A DNA stretch of 64,000 bases from Cichorium intybus (taxonomy: Eukaryota; Streptophyta; Magnoliopsida; Asterales; Asteraceae): assembly GCA_023525715.1 (NCBI GenBank), contig CM042013.1, positions 84,618,494 to 84,682,493 of the forward strand. The letters run 5' to 3'. The translations under genes and the position numbers were made by a program. Below are positions 35,574-49,536 of the stretch, one piece after another; within the stretch, counting starts at the first letter, position 1, and every line of letters begins with the position of its first letter. The notes beneath the pieces are model-generated. The model worked only from the letters and a program-made list of their open reading frames with translations, was not told the origin of the DNA and did no database searches.

Positions 35574-38324
35574 TGTGACAACTGTCAAATTAAGTCAACA
35601 AAAGTCAACTCAAGTCAGTCAAAACGTACATTAGGTCAATATGTGAAATGCAAATTTCATAACCTCTACGATATATTATTAGATATTATAATACTACTTA
35701 CGCTAATTCAAATGAATTATACGAACAAATGCTATTAAGTTAGATATTTTTTGGTATAAATAATTAGAAAAAAAAAATAAAAATTCATCATGAATAGTGT
35801 CCGACGTGAACAGTAACCCGGTGTGAATAGTGTTTTGTGAAAAAAAAACACAATTTTCAAAGTTTAAAAGGATGGGAAGACTTTGAAATTTCCATATTTT
35901 ATTTTTTATATTTTTTATAATTTTATTAAAGTGGGCCCCACTTAATTATTTATTCATATTTATATATTTTACCCCCAAAGAATTCGTATTTTCATTTCAA
36001 ACACTACGTATTCAATACGTATTGTTAAGTTTATCAAAAATATTATGATTTTTTTATAAAACAAAAAATTTACCGTCAAAACCGTATCGTCGATACGAAC
36101 AACCTGACGTCAAAATTTAATATTATTGATATCAGTTTTATATTTAATATTTTCTTTTTCTTTAAAATGAAATTGTATTTACATTTAAACCTTATATTTT
36201 CATTAAACATACAATTAATACCCTTACGTTAATTCGTTAAAGCTTTTTACTTAAAAAGTTGATATTATTAAACTACGATTTTTGTAAACTATAGTTTTAT
36301 AAACAAAAATCATTCTTTTTATATAAAAACTATTAATCTATTTAAAGAGTATTTTAAGGGTATGTTTTGTCATAAACAATTTCTAAAAGCTATAAAAGTC
36401 AAATACCTGTATCTTGAGGGCCGCTATACGAAAATAAATCTACTATAAATAGAACTCAAATTCTCATAATCAAACCACACCAATACAAGCTATATACACA
36501 TATCGAGAGAGTTGTAGAGATATAGCTTGAAAATATAGTAGAAAGATAGAAAAAGAGGGTTCGAGTTAGAAGCAGTAAGAGTCGGGCGATCTAACAACAA
36601 TTGGTGATAAGATCATCATCGACATTAAGGTGAGTTCATACCCCTTCTTTTTATCTTTATTCAAGTTTTTAAGGGGGAGAATACAAGTTATACTATAAAA
36701 ATAGTTATTTATACTCATTTATAACAATAGTAAACGAAATGCGAATTTTGTAAACATCATTAAGCAATTCAATTATAATTCCAAAAATAATATTGAATGA
36801 TCTACTTACGAGGGCGGTGTCTAGGCCGATCATTTGGGCTACGTTGTTGGATTTCCAAAAGGCTTATACGCTGAAAGGGTCCTGCCTCCCCATTTGATCT
36901 TCTACCTGGCCGTTCTTTATTTGATAGTCATGAAATATTATATTGGAATTAATAAAGGGTATAACCAATTTATTACACCACTATTGTGGAGAATATAACT
37001 TAAAAGAAGTTCTTTATAACCATCTAAATAAGTTATTTCACATATATTTGTAAATATATACTTTTCACAACGGAATACTAAAAATAAACTATTATAGGAA
37101 TAGTTTGCTAATACAAATGTTACTATGACGTTTTAAAGAAGACAAATAATTATTATACATTACTATATTATCATGGGAAAAATGATAATGGACAAATACA
37201 AAGGTTTTTCATATACAAACTTTAACAAGTTGATTGATACATACATTTTTGTGAGACGGGTCTTCACAGTGCTTATTTAAGTACATACTATAAGTCCTGA
37301 AATTTATAATCAGAGTCTCGGTAAGAGAACGTGATATTTGTGTATAGATCTATACGGGATTGACAACCCCGCACCTGAGCTGCTAGCTACAGCTAGACCG
37401 ACGGGTCTGAGGTGACAAATGTCATAACAGTCCGACGCCTGAAGAACGTCGAAGCAGGCCTACATGGTCACAGTATGGTTATAGGGCGTCTCGCATGGGA
37501 TATCAACTTTATTAAATTGTTACGTGGAAATATACATTTTCAATGGCTTTATACTACAAACTATGCTATACATTTTAGTCCTTGGGTTTTAAGGACTTGG
37601 ATACATTCATAAGGAAATATTGGATTTTCTTGGATTACAATACAACATTTTACAAGGAAAGAGATTCCTCATACGGTTTACTACATTTTACCAAGTTACA
37701 AATATAAGTATGGTTTTACTTATACACACTGATTCTATGGGAATTAAAACTATGTTTTATCAAAGATATAAATATAAGTACGGTTTACTTATACATACGA
37801 CTTTCGTGGAATTAAATCTACGATTCGACTACCAGTAAACACCTATTTACACGGTTTTATACAAGAATAAAACTACGTAATACTATTTTCAAGTATACAA
37901 ATACCTATACATTTTCGGTCTTTGGGTTTTAAGACTACTACTCATTTATAAGAAAATATTGGATTTTCTGGTTTCAAACACTATCTTTCTACAAGGAAAA
38001 AGGATTATGGATTTTCTTATACAAAAATCTTATGAACTCACCAACGTAATGTTGACACTCTTTTAAACTACTTGTATTCTCAGGAAATTGATAGGGTAAC
38101 TACAACCTTTGACGATGGGTCGCTATGGCGTCATACTATGTATTTTGATATCATATTGTAATTGTATTCAAAACATACAATCTTTTGAACTATTGTAACA
38201 TTTACAATTATGTATATGATGGATGTGTTTGCTTTGATCACTATTGTACAAACGTTGTTGTGATACTGTTCATGAAGTCATCCACCCTCAGACGTTTCCG
38301 CCATCGTAGTTTGGGGGTGTGACA
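35574..38324 (+). repeat. 5' LTR of the RKD-carrying element
   Basis: TGTGACAACTG.. to ..GGGTGTGACA, 2751 bp. Likely TATA box CTATAAATAG at 36443-36452. Two short perfect palindromes lie at 36005-36021 (TACGTAT/ATACGTA) and 36083-36097 (CGTATCG/CGATACG). No coding frame is seen. Confidence 0.82.
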
Positions 38325-38987
38325 GATTGGTATCAGAGCATTGTTTATAGTGAACTAAGTATATCAATCCATTTAAGATATACAACTATAAATACAATGG
38401 GACTAAAACTCTCTAAAACAATCTATACAAAGTATACTTTAAAATACAATGATATTTTTATAAAGTATAAGTACAAGTACATACATACTAGAACAGTGTC
38501 ATAACCAGAACAATACAGGAGTAATAAGATGAGTTGAACACTACGAGTAGGCCTAGGTAGTTATGTAATCATACCTAGGACAGATAGAGCCTGGTCAACT
38601 GTATTTGTCCAATGTATATCTAACATGTACTTAGAAATAGTCGTAGTGAACAACAAGTCTAAAAACTTATCAAGAACCATATACAAAGAAACTCTAAAAC
38701 AAAATATAAAGCTAAAATACTACAGGAGTATTTTATAATACTATAGAACCATACATCTAGACACTTTATGTACCTCTTATACCCCTATCCTTACATAGTA
38801 GACCTGACAATTCGACAATACCTGACCAATAACTATTATCGAAAACCTACCATCATCCCTACCAGCAGTTCCATTAAACTAATATTGGTAAAAATTCAAT
38901 CTGAAAGCCGAAGGCAGGCTATGTCACCTGCCAATTCTTTTGGGTTCTCTTCACTTGTGATCTTGAGAAAATCATGGTTAAAACCAC
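38325..38987 (+). other. Element interior between PBS and captured gene
   Basis: Starts with the PBS; otherwise non-coding. The junction with RKD-derived sequence is not sharp by eye and lies somewhere around 38850-38990. Confidence 0.5.
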
Positions 38988-40239
38988 TCATAGCAGAAAC
39001 AGAAGGCAGAGATTGTTGCTGTGTATGGTCCCTGATGAAGCTTCCTCCCTCTTCTGAACTTTTCTTTTCTTGTAAACAGCCTTAAAGGCAGCTTGCCTCA
39101 ATCTCTTTGTGGTATCAGTTATCTTCGAACTGAAACCCTCGACTATTGCTCTTTTCTCGTTCTCTAGACCAAGTATTACGTTTGCTCTACTAGGATTTTT
39201 ATCAAACTCCTGTTGCATAAATACTCTCAGTCATTACAATCTCATGGTATTAAAATTGTGGAGAAAGAAATACAATTCTTAACCTGAGTATGGTTAATAA
39301 GAGTTTGTAGACTCTTAATCTGTCGTCGAGGCCAACTTTTGATGCCTAACTTCCTACAGCATTGCTTCAACTTTGTTGATCCAACGTTGAGTTCCCTTGC
39401 AGCTTCCAAAATAGGCTTATCAAAATGCATGGATATTGTTTCCTTACTAAACGCATGTCTAGAACCCCTTTTTCTACGAATTTCAAAGGTTCTTGGAATC
39501 GAGGTTCAAACGTTTTCATTTTGGATCAATTGTGTATGATCCTGATCACTAACACTTTCATTGTTACCTATTATGGGTAATAGTTATTGATTTCCAAAAT
39601 CAACCATAAACCCAGAATTCCCATTCTTGAAACTTTCTAAGTTACTTTGGATCAATTGAAAATGATCCTGATATTGAAAACCACCCACAGACTCAGAATT
39701 CGCTGAAGCGAGCCCGATAGTGTCATCGTGGATCGACTGTATTTGATTCTGATTTTGAATGTCAGTTTGAAACCTCTGATTTGTTAGATCTACTCCACTA
39801 TACAGTATGGGCACGTTCATGCTTAGATTATTATTAGTAAGATCATCTACAAATGGATTTGTGTATAACGTATGTTAGATAATTAAGCGAAGTAAACATA
39901 AAGCTTAACAAAATGACTTAACCTGGAAGTATATATTGAGATTGCCCAACAACGATGTCTTGATTTAAAGGCAGTGGATCTTCACGGAGAATACTCATCA
40001 GAGGAAAAACTTCAAGATCATCTTAAGGTTGATCCAGCGGTAATATATCTGGAAAATCTATACCTCACATAAAAATCAAAATGCTAGAAGAAGGAATAAG
40101 AAATAAAAGGAGTTTAGGATACTATAATTACCAAACCCCAGTGGAGGTATCTGATTAAACAATAGGGAGGTACCCTCTTCCCTTAAGAAATTCAGCTCAG
40201 AGTCTGACAAATTATCCATAGGAGATCTGTTTTCCATAC
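38988..40239 (-). pseudogene. RKD-type RWP-RK transcription factor copy, four exons
   Basis: RKD proteins are plant regulators of egg-cell and gametophyte identity. Exons on the minus strand are 40132-40239, 39923-40057, 39284-39846 and 38988-39209. The introns are 74, 76 and 74 bp, each with GT-AG ends. Exon 3 ends with the RWP-RK domain (FDKPILEAARELNV.., then LGIKSWPRRQIKSLQ at about 39300-39360), where the usual RWPxRK reads SWPRRQ. Exon 4 is lysine-rich. Exon phases match at the joints. Damage: a 2-bp frame change in exon 1 near 40200, TAA 40023-40025, TAA 39584-39586 and TGA 39506-39508. Retained introns argue against an ordinary spliced retrocopy. About 340 codons, a normal RKD length. 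Confidence 0.8.
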
Positions 40240-40683
40240 CTCGACTTAGAAATCTGAGATTATATAAGAATGAACTGATAGTAGGAAAGAATGAGACTGA
40301 AAAGATTTAGATATGGATGAGACTACATACCCGTTTATATAGTATCTTACAGCTGGAACTGAAAGGACAACCCACGTTCTTATTACCGAAATTCAAAATA
40401 TCTACAGTAGGTGCAATCTTTTCACTACCCTAAGTGATATCCTTTTTCCAAATTCGTGGCTTGACTCCGATGAGGACGTGATAACGAAAAGACATTTTTT
40501 TAATATATATATCTTCTGATAACGAAATTAGTTCAAAGAATAGTTAATTCAATTATATAATAATCTAGTCATAAATAATGAATTAGAACCTACTCATCTA
40601 GTATCTGTAGAACTCGTGGTTCACATGTATCTTATATGATTCCTTCCATCCTACTAGTATCAACTGTAAAATGACATCACATA
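40240..40683 (-). other. Probable upstream region of the RKD copy
   Basis: Lies 5' of the RKD start, up to the truncated 3' LTR. It may be the captured RKD promoter. No other gene is seen. A short (TA) run is at 40502-40510. Confidence 0.4.
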
Positions 40684-41414
40684 TCATAAGGAAATATTGG
40701 ATTTTTTTGGATTACAATACTACATTTTACAAGGAAAGAGATTCCTCATACAAGTTTTATGGTATTAAAACTACATTTTAACAAGTTACAAATATAAGTA
40801 TGGTTTTACTTATACACACTGATTCTATTGGAATTAAAACTATGTTTTATCAAAGATATAAATATAAGTACGGTTTACTTATACATACGACTTTCGTGGA
40901 ATTAAATCTACGATTCGACTACCAGTAAACACCTATTTACACGGTTTTATACAAGAATAAAACTATTTAATACTATTTTCAAGTATACAAATACCTATAC
41001 ATTTTCGGTCTTTGGGTTTTAAGACTACTACTCATTTATAAGAAAATATTGGATTTTATAGTTTCAAACACTATCTTTTTACAAGGAAAAAGGATTACGG
41101 ATTTTCTCATACAAAAATCTTATGAACTCACCAACGTAATGTTGACACTCTTTCAAACTACTTGTATTCTCAGGAAATTAATAGGGTAACTACAACCTTT
41201 GATGATGGGTCGCTATGGCGTCATACTATGTATTTTGATATCATATTGTAATTGTATTCAAAACACACAATCTTTTGAACTATTGTAACATTTACAATTA
41301 TGTATATGATGGATGTGTTTTATTTGATCACTATTGTACAAACGTTGTTGTGATACTGTTCATGAAGTCATCCACCCTCAGACGTTTCCGCCATCGTGGT
41401 TTGGGGGTGTGACA
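40684..41414 (+). repeat. 3' LTR of the RKD-carrying element, 5'-truncated
   Basis: Aligns with 37607-38324, with few substitutions and a small insertion near 40760. It lacks the first two kilobases of the LTR, including the TATA box. Ends GGGTGTGACA before CACGA. Confidence 0.85.
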
Positions 41415-42011
41415 CACGAGTAGTTCACCGATACTCAAACAATCGCAGTGCGTTCTCCCAGATTCACACAGATATTGTGAGAAGTCTCATTCTGAGCCAA
41501 GGATGAATCCTTGAACAACTGTGGTGAGAGTTTATAACTCCGTGACCCACAGGATTTGCAGTCAAATTTCGTATCGAGAAGCACCAGCTGAAAGTGAAGT
41601 TCAAAGTTTCGACACAAATTTTCTGTTCCCCAAGAAGGTGAAGCTTAATTTCATGTGACAGGCTGCTTGAATTCCTCCTCAGTCAGTCTTGTTGCTACAT
41701 CAACACCCGTATGTGATCTAAAATAGATAAAGAGACAGACTCCAGTCAAAGTTAAAGTCAAATCAAACGCTGGATGTGCTGATTCAAGACCTACGCAGAA
41801 GATCGGCTCGCCCTATGAGCTTTCAAAGTCAACTTTGACGACAGTCTGATACCAAAGACGAAGTTGACTCTACAACATGCTACAAATTATTAACATCTAC
41901 TCCTGTCACTCGTTATGGGGGAGATTGTTTGAATGTTACTGTAGTGGTCAACCGAGTTGAAGTCCAAGAGAAGCCTAAAGTTTAAATGAAAGCATTTAAC
42001 CAAGGGGAGAT
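41415..42011 (+). other. Copia B spacer, second part
   Basis: Non-coding continuation of 34363-35573. Two polypurine-like tracts (gttatgggggagattg about 41915, caaggggagattg about 42001) precede the putative LTR. Repeated polypurine tracts at this place are a known Sirevirus feature. Confidence 0.55.
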
Positions 42012-42548
<537 letters not shown>

Positions 42549-42599
42549 TTTATGATTAATGTACAATTTGATATATAACATGACGACTATAAATGAAAA

Positions 42600-43242
42600 A
42601 TGTGTGATGGCATGGTATTACAGGTTTTTTATCCAATATATAATGTTATGAGGAGGTATATTGTGTGCTTTAATCTAAAAAGATGTTCTTTTTTTATTCT
42701 TGACACAAAGAAGCCAACTGAAACCATCGAAGAGTCATATGGAACATTGCTTATATATTGGTACAACTCTATAAAATATGAGTCAATATTATAGTTATTT
42801 TTTTTTTAAAATAAATTGATACATATGAAATTACACTTTATGCAGCATTTGTTTATCTGCAATTATCTAGAAGCAACTAATCATGGAAAAGAACATCTTT
42901 TGAGGAAGAAGAAACCAGAAAAATTTTCAGTAAAATGTCAGATAGAAGACTACACAAGGCATTCTGGGGTAATTATGGCGAGAATGATGGAAACATATAT
43001 GGGAGAAACCGAAAAAAGTTACAATTGTGGTTTGGAAGAAGAAGGAAGACATCAAACAACACTTATCAATCGTTTGGAAGAAGAAGGAAGGCAAGTTTCT
43101 AACAAATATGCTCGTATATGATATCAATGAATGTAGAAGTGATGTCTATGCAGCAATGGCTGCTTTTGGACAACTAAGAAAGGAAGAGAAAAATAATAGG
43201 GTTGAAGAAAAGGTAAAAGAAATGGTGACTATGATGACATAG
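42600..43242 (+). pseudogene. Ulp1/SENP-like (C48) protease C-terminal remnant
   Basis: Fragments in two or three frames recall the C-terminal half of plant Ulp1-like cysteine proteases, which are often carried by Mutator-like transposons. They include a VCFNLKRCSFFILDTKK stretch (about 42660-42720), a GVIMARMMETYMG stretch (about 42965-43005) where the family has DCGVF.MRHMETY, and an LTNMLVYDINECRSDV tail (about 43095-43150). The catalytic cysteine position reads serine (RHSGV). A 19-bp direct repeat (gtttggaagaagaaggaag) at about 43033 and 43074 shifts the frame. Probably dead. The assignment rests on motif memory only. Confidence 0.5.
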
Positions 43243-43244
43243 CT

Positions 43245-44267
43245 GGTATAAGTATTTCGGTTTGTTAATCATTTCAAAATGTCTTTGTGAAACAGTTTCA
43301 TCTTTGGGTTACTTTAATGTCTTTTTATGAAACCTTCATAAACAATTTTCAGTTAAGAAATATTAGTTCTATTCTAATATGCTTGAATATTCCTTATAAC
43401 TAAATGGGTTATTCTTCACAATTGATTACACTTGTATAACATTAGACACAATATGTTATAAAGTTATGTGTTATATAATTAACGGTTTTATACTTAGTTT
43501 ACATACATTAAACATAAACATAAAATTGTAACATTACTAGCAGTCACATCGAACCAAAAAAGCAAAACACATATTAATATAAACCAAACACATAGAACTT
43601 ATATAACAAAAACAAACAAAACATAAAAACATATTTAAACATAAAAATAATATACTAAATCTAATCCTTAATAAAACCCTCTAAGGTTTTGGCCTCTTCT
43701 TCAAAGAGGGTTCTGATATCTTGCAACTGTTGCTGAACCGGTTCACCATACCCAACTTTAAAGTCGATGCTTTCAAAAACAGATGTGTAGTAATTACTTG
43801 GAAATCTAAGTAGTTTATGTGCTTCATTCTACAATAGACATGCTTTGTACCTTTTCCTTGCTTCAATATGACATTGAACCAACATCAATGGCATCCTTGT
43901 ATCGAAAATTGTAGAAGTCGTGCTATTGATAAGTGATTTGGCATAAGAAGTAAAATATTTCAGCACTGTATGCATGTTAGAATCCATGGGTAACGAGAAA
44001 GTTTGAAAGAGAGACGTGTTAAGAAACTTTATCTCAAAATAAGTAAGGATTTGTAGACAAAGTAAATGGACCATATGAGAACTAATATTTATATATCAGC
44101 CAGGAAGAGATACAATCGTTTACCATTTAATGTTTGTGAGGTACGAAAATCTTGAATTATCTAATAGTAATTATGCTATAGGTTAAATAAAGAAAAGGAT
44201 ACGAAAAGGTAATGTGTAACCGTATGCACTAAATTAAAATGAACCTAATATTAACACCTGCTACCCT
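43245..44267. other. Unassigned AT-rich region with weak minus-strand frames
   Basis: Minus-strand frames at 43829-44074 and, in another frame, around 43660-43860 (including QQQLQDIRTLFEEEAKTLEGF) look protein-like and may be one gene with a stop or intron near 43830. I do not recognise them. The rest is AT-rich with no signal. Confidence 0.3.
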
Positions 44268-44516
44268 ATGTATATGATATCACCCAAATCGATCCAATAT
44301 ACCAACAATCACACCATGATGTCCATTGCTGATGAAATCCAGCGACAAGAGGATATTCTTGACCATATGCTGATCAAGACACCAACCGATGCTGCTCATA
44401 AGGAGAAGGAAACCCTCAGGAAGGTCATTGAAAAAAAATCCAAAATCCTAACCTCTCTTGTTGATCTAATAATTCTACTGGATGAGAAGATAACTGAAAA
44501 ACTATCCATCCTTTAA
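44268..44516 (+). CDS. Small unrecognised frame, helical/lysine-rich
   Basis: 82 codons, with a second ATG pair at 44319. The product is rich in charged and helical residues (for example DEIQRQEDILDHML and KVIEKKSKIL) and could form a coiled coil. No family recognised. It lies in transposon-rich surroundings and may be a fragment or a chance frame. Confidence 0.25.
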   Translation: MYMISPKSIQYTNNHTMMSIADEIQRQEDILDHMLIKTPTDAAHKEKETLRKVIEKKSKILTSLVDLIILLDEKITEKLSIL

Positions 44517-44669
44517 GAATATTAGTTTGATGATCACCGTAGTAGTCATTTGGTTTGGTGTTTAATGTTTTGATGATATGTTTGTTTCTTGTTTTTAGTA
44601 GATCTTTTGCTTGTTCTTTTTTGTTTTATATGAAGAACTCTACTATTATATTTTTGTGCATGACGTTGG

Positions 44670-44772
<103 letters not shown>

Positions 44773-44986
44773 TTTATGAACAACACTTCTTGATTGACAC
44801 AAGAAACATAAAATACAACATGTACGATATAATATGCTTAGTCTTCATTGATGATTTTTAAAGTCTATGAACTCTTATAATGCAAAGAATGTGAGACAAA
44901 AAAAATTCACAATATGATGACTACATTTATGAGTTCAAAGTGTTAAATATAAATTAATACATGAAAACCCATGAGACATTTATCTA

Positions 44987-45408
44987 TCACTGTTTTTTCT
45001 TCTTTAATGGACAGTTCCTGCTATCATGATGGGCATATTCACCATAGCAACATAATTTCTTTTTTCTCTTGAATTCTTCTTAAAAACAATCTCTTTGGAA
45101 CTTTTCAATATTTTCCGAGATCCACAACCTTTGTTCCTGATATCCGTTGGATTTTCAATTTCAATTTCAATAGAAGAATTTACGCCAAGTAAAACATCAA
45201 GTTCAACACTCTTATTAGTTACTTGATTGTCACTTACACCACCAATGAACCTTTCATCCAGTTCCTTGACAGCTATAAGATATTCCTCAAATTTGGATTT
45301 GTCAACACTAAGATGGTTTATAGTATTTTCAATTAATGAAAACACATAAATAGCTAGTGTATCAATCCCGTCATCCATTTCAGAAAACCGGAAGGTTTTC
45401 CTAAGCAT
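44987..45408 (-). pseudogene. FAR1-related C-terminal remnant
   Basis: The minus strand encodes the tail of a FAR1/FHY3-type protein (MULE-derived). It has a helical region, then ENPTDIRNKGCGSRKILKSSKE, then in a shifted frame a zinc knuckle CCYGEYAHHDSRNCP (about 45010-45055). The knuckle resembles the one at 53920-53965 on the plus strand. A frameshift near 45060 separates the two parts. Confidence 0.6.
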
Positions 45409-45443
45409 ACCAATAGGAATGATACCTCGTTCCCATCCTTTAA

Positions 45444-47501
<2,058 letters not shown>

Positions 47502-47591
<90 letters not shown>

Positions 47592-47593
47592 TT
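47502..47593. repeat. (TA)n microsatellite
   Basis: About 90 bp, directly before LINE 1. Confidence 0.95.
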
Positions 47594-47616
47594 AGTTCTA
47601 TAAAAAAAAACTCTCC

Positions 47617-49536
47617 ATGAGGGGCAGGAAGGTTGACGATTTCCGGCAGACCAATGCACCACGTCGGAGGGTATTCAGGTGGGTTTCCAAGGAAGAAGGT
47701 TCCAAGGACGGGGCTACTGATAGATGGAAGTTCAGAGACTCAACGACTTATTTCATATCTAATCTTCCTAGAGACTGGAGTCGACAGGAGATTCGCAATG
47801 AAATAGCTAAGATGGGAACAATGGTCGACTTGTTCATTAGTGACCGGTTGGACAAACAGGGATTTAGGTTCGGTTTTGCTAGATTTAATAGAGTTCAAAA
47901 TCTTTTTAAGAAAGAAGAGATGCTCAATAGACTTTGGATGGGGAATAATAAGCTATTTGCCAAAGTAGCTAAGTACAGTAGAGAAGAATGGGCGAATGTC
48001 AACAACAGAAACCAGGAGAAAAGGAGTTTTGACAAGGAAAGGAATGTTAGAAGAAAGGAGTTATCTTTTGCTGATGTAGTAAAGGGAAAGAAAGAAACAA
48101 GGAAGGAGGCGGAGATAAATCCGGAGGCTAAATAAAAACGAGAGCTTACTGAAGGACGGGAGACTCAAATTGAAGTTTTTAAGGTGAAGTCGATCAATAT
48201 CGAGGAGGAAGAAGTAAGAGAGATTAAAGATGGATTATATAGCAAATTAGTGGGGGAAGTAAAATGCTATAGCAATCTTGCGTTAGTATCCAATCTGTGT
48301 GCTGCTGAAGGCCTAAACGATAATATGGTGAAGTACATAGGAGGATTTTGGATATTGTTCGATGTAAAAACAGAGGAGGAGGAAGAGAAAATCCAAAACA
48401 GTCCAGAAATCAAAGCATGCTTAAAATCACTTAGGAGATGGGGGGAAGAATTCTGTGTACAAGATAGAATTACGTGGTTAAAAGTCGAAGGCATTCCGGT
48501 GCATGCTCGGTGTCCAAACATCTTCATAAAAATCGGGTGTGTATGGGGGGACGTGATAATTACATATACATGCAACGATTTGCACCAAAACTGGTGATAT
48601 GGTGTTATTTGTATCAAGACTGAAGTACTGGATCAAATCAGTGAAACAGTTACGTTGAACATTGGAAAAAATTCGTTTAAAGTTAGAGTTTCAGAAATCC
48701 ACAGAGATGTAGAAGGACTAGGTATCAAATCGTCTAACAGTAAGGACCAACATGACGAGGAAGAAACAGAGTATTCCTCTGAAGACGGTGCCGATTTCCT
48801 TTCATCGGAGGAGGAAGGATGGGAAAGATTTTCCGATGAGGAATTTTCAAATTCAAATTCAAATTCAAACGTTCAAGAAACCCAATTCCTCGAGCAACGA
48901 AAGCTGACAGAGCGTGAAAGGGAGTTTAACGAGGCTAATGATTTCACGGAAGAGTTGAAAACAGGTAACCAGAATAAATATAATAATCACGAAAATAATG
49001 AAAATTTTGGGAAAAAATTAGATACGGACAGCCCAAATAAAGAGAGCCCAACAGTGAATATAGCCCATTTTGACCCAAATACCCATCCATTGAAACCAGA
49101 TATGGATTTACGAATCACGACCCATTTTAATGTCACGGAGAATAAACTCAAATTAGACGGCTGCTCAGACAACTTAAAAGCTTTACTCTCAAGAGAAACT
49201 CCAATCAAGAAAAAAATTGAACTCATTGAGAAGGAAAAGAGTAACGAAAAGAAGGAGAACATGGAATCGATGGGGAAAAATTCTATCTCAAGGCAACTTC
49301 ACCTCTCTCCCCGAATCACCAAAAGCCAATCCAAAATGAGCATTGTTCATAGCACCAGTAAGGACTGTTTCAAGTGTGAAGATGAGAAATCGATAGACTC
49401 TGCTTGCAACTCAGGAGTCTCCACACGTTTGATAGAAATTGGCGAAACTTGTGGATTCACAAACAACAAAAACTACAGAGAAGGAAGGATTCAAAGACGG
49501 AAAGGAAAGAAAGGAGATGTAATCAAGCACCACTAA
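47617..49536 (+). pseudogene. LINE 1 ORF1 (RRM-like, DUF4283-like)
   Basis: RNA-binding partner protein of the LINE. It starts MRGRKVDDF at 47617 next to the element start. An RRM-like segment (TTYFISNLP..FRFGFARFNRV) lies about 47740-47900. A DUF4283-like block (LALVSNLCAAEGL to WLKVEGIPVHAR..WGDVI) lies about 48270-48560. An acidic, low-complexity tail carries an FSNSNSNSN tract. The frame continues to 49536 but has TAA 48133-48135 and TGA 48595-48597. The LINE 2 ORF1 is clearly homologous. Confidence 0.82.

Larger units (their letters stand above)
35574..41414 (+). mobile_element. LTR element carrying an antisense RKD gene copy
   Basis: Target duplication CACGA lies at 35569-35573 and 41415-41419. 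A full 5' LTR (35574-38324) is followed by PBS TGGTATCAGAGC (38328-38339). The 3' LTR (40684-41414) matches only the last 718 bp of the 5' LTR. No retroelement protein is encoded. Between the LTRs lies a minus-strand RWP-RK gene with introns. The intact duplication shows that both outer ends come from one integration. The capture either travelled with the element or replaced its middle later. Confidence 0.82.

Noticed and set aside
37412..37838. Small plus-strand frames in the LTR of the RKD-carrying element
   Set aside because: AT-rich LTR sequence that is repeated in part at 40684-41414; no domain or codon bias seen.
40455..40500. Hammerhead-ribozyme-like string (ccgatgagg..cgaaaa)
   Set aside because: The catalytic core needs CTGATGA and a stable stem II; here the core has a mismatch and only one base pair closes stem II.
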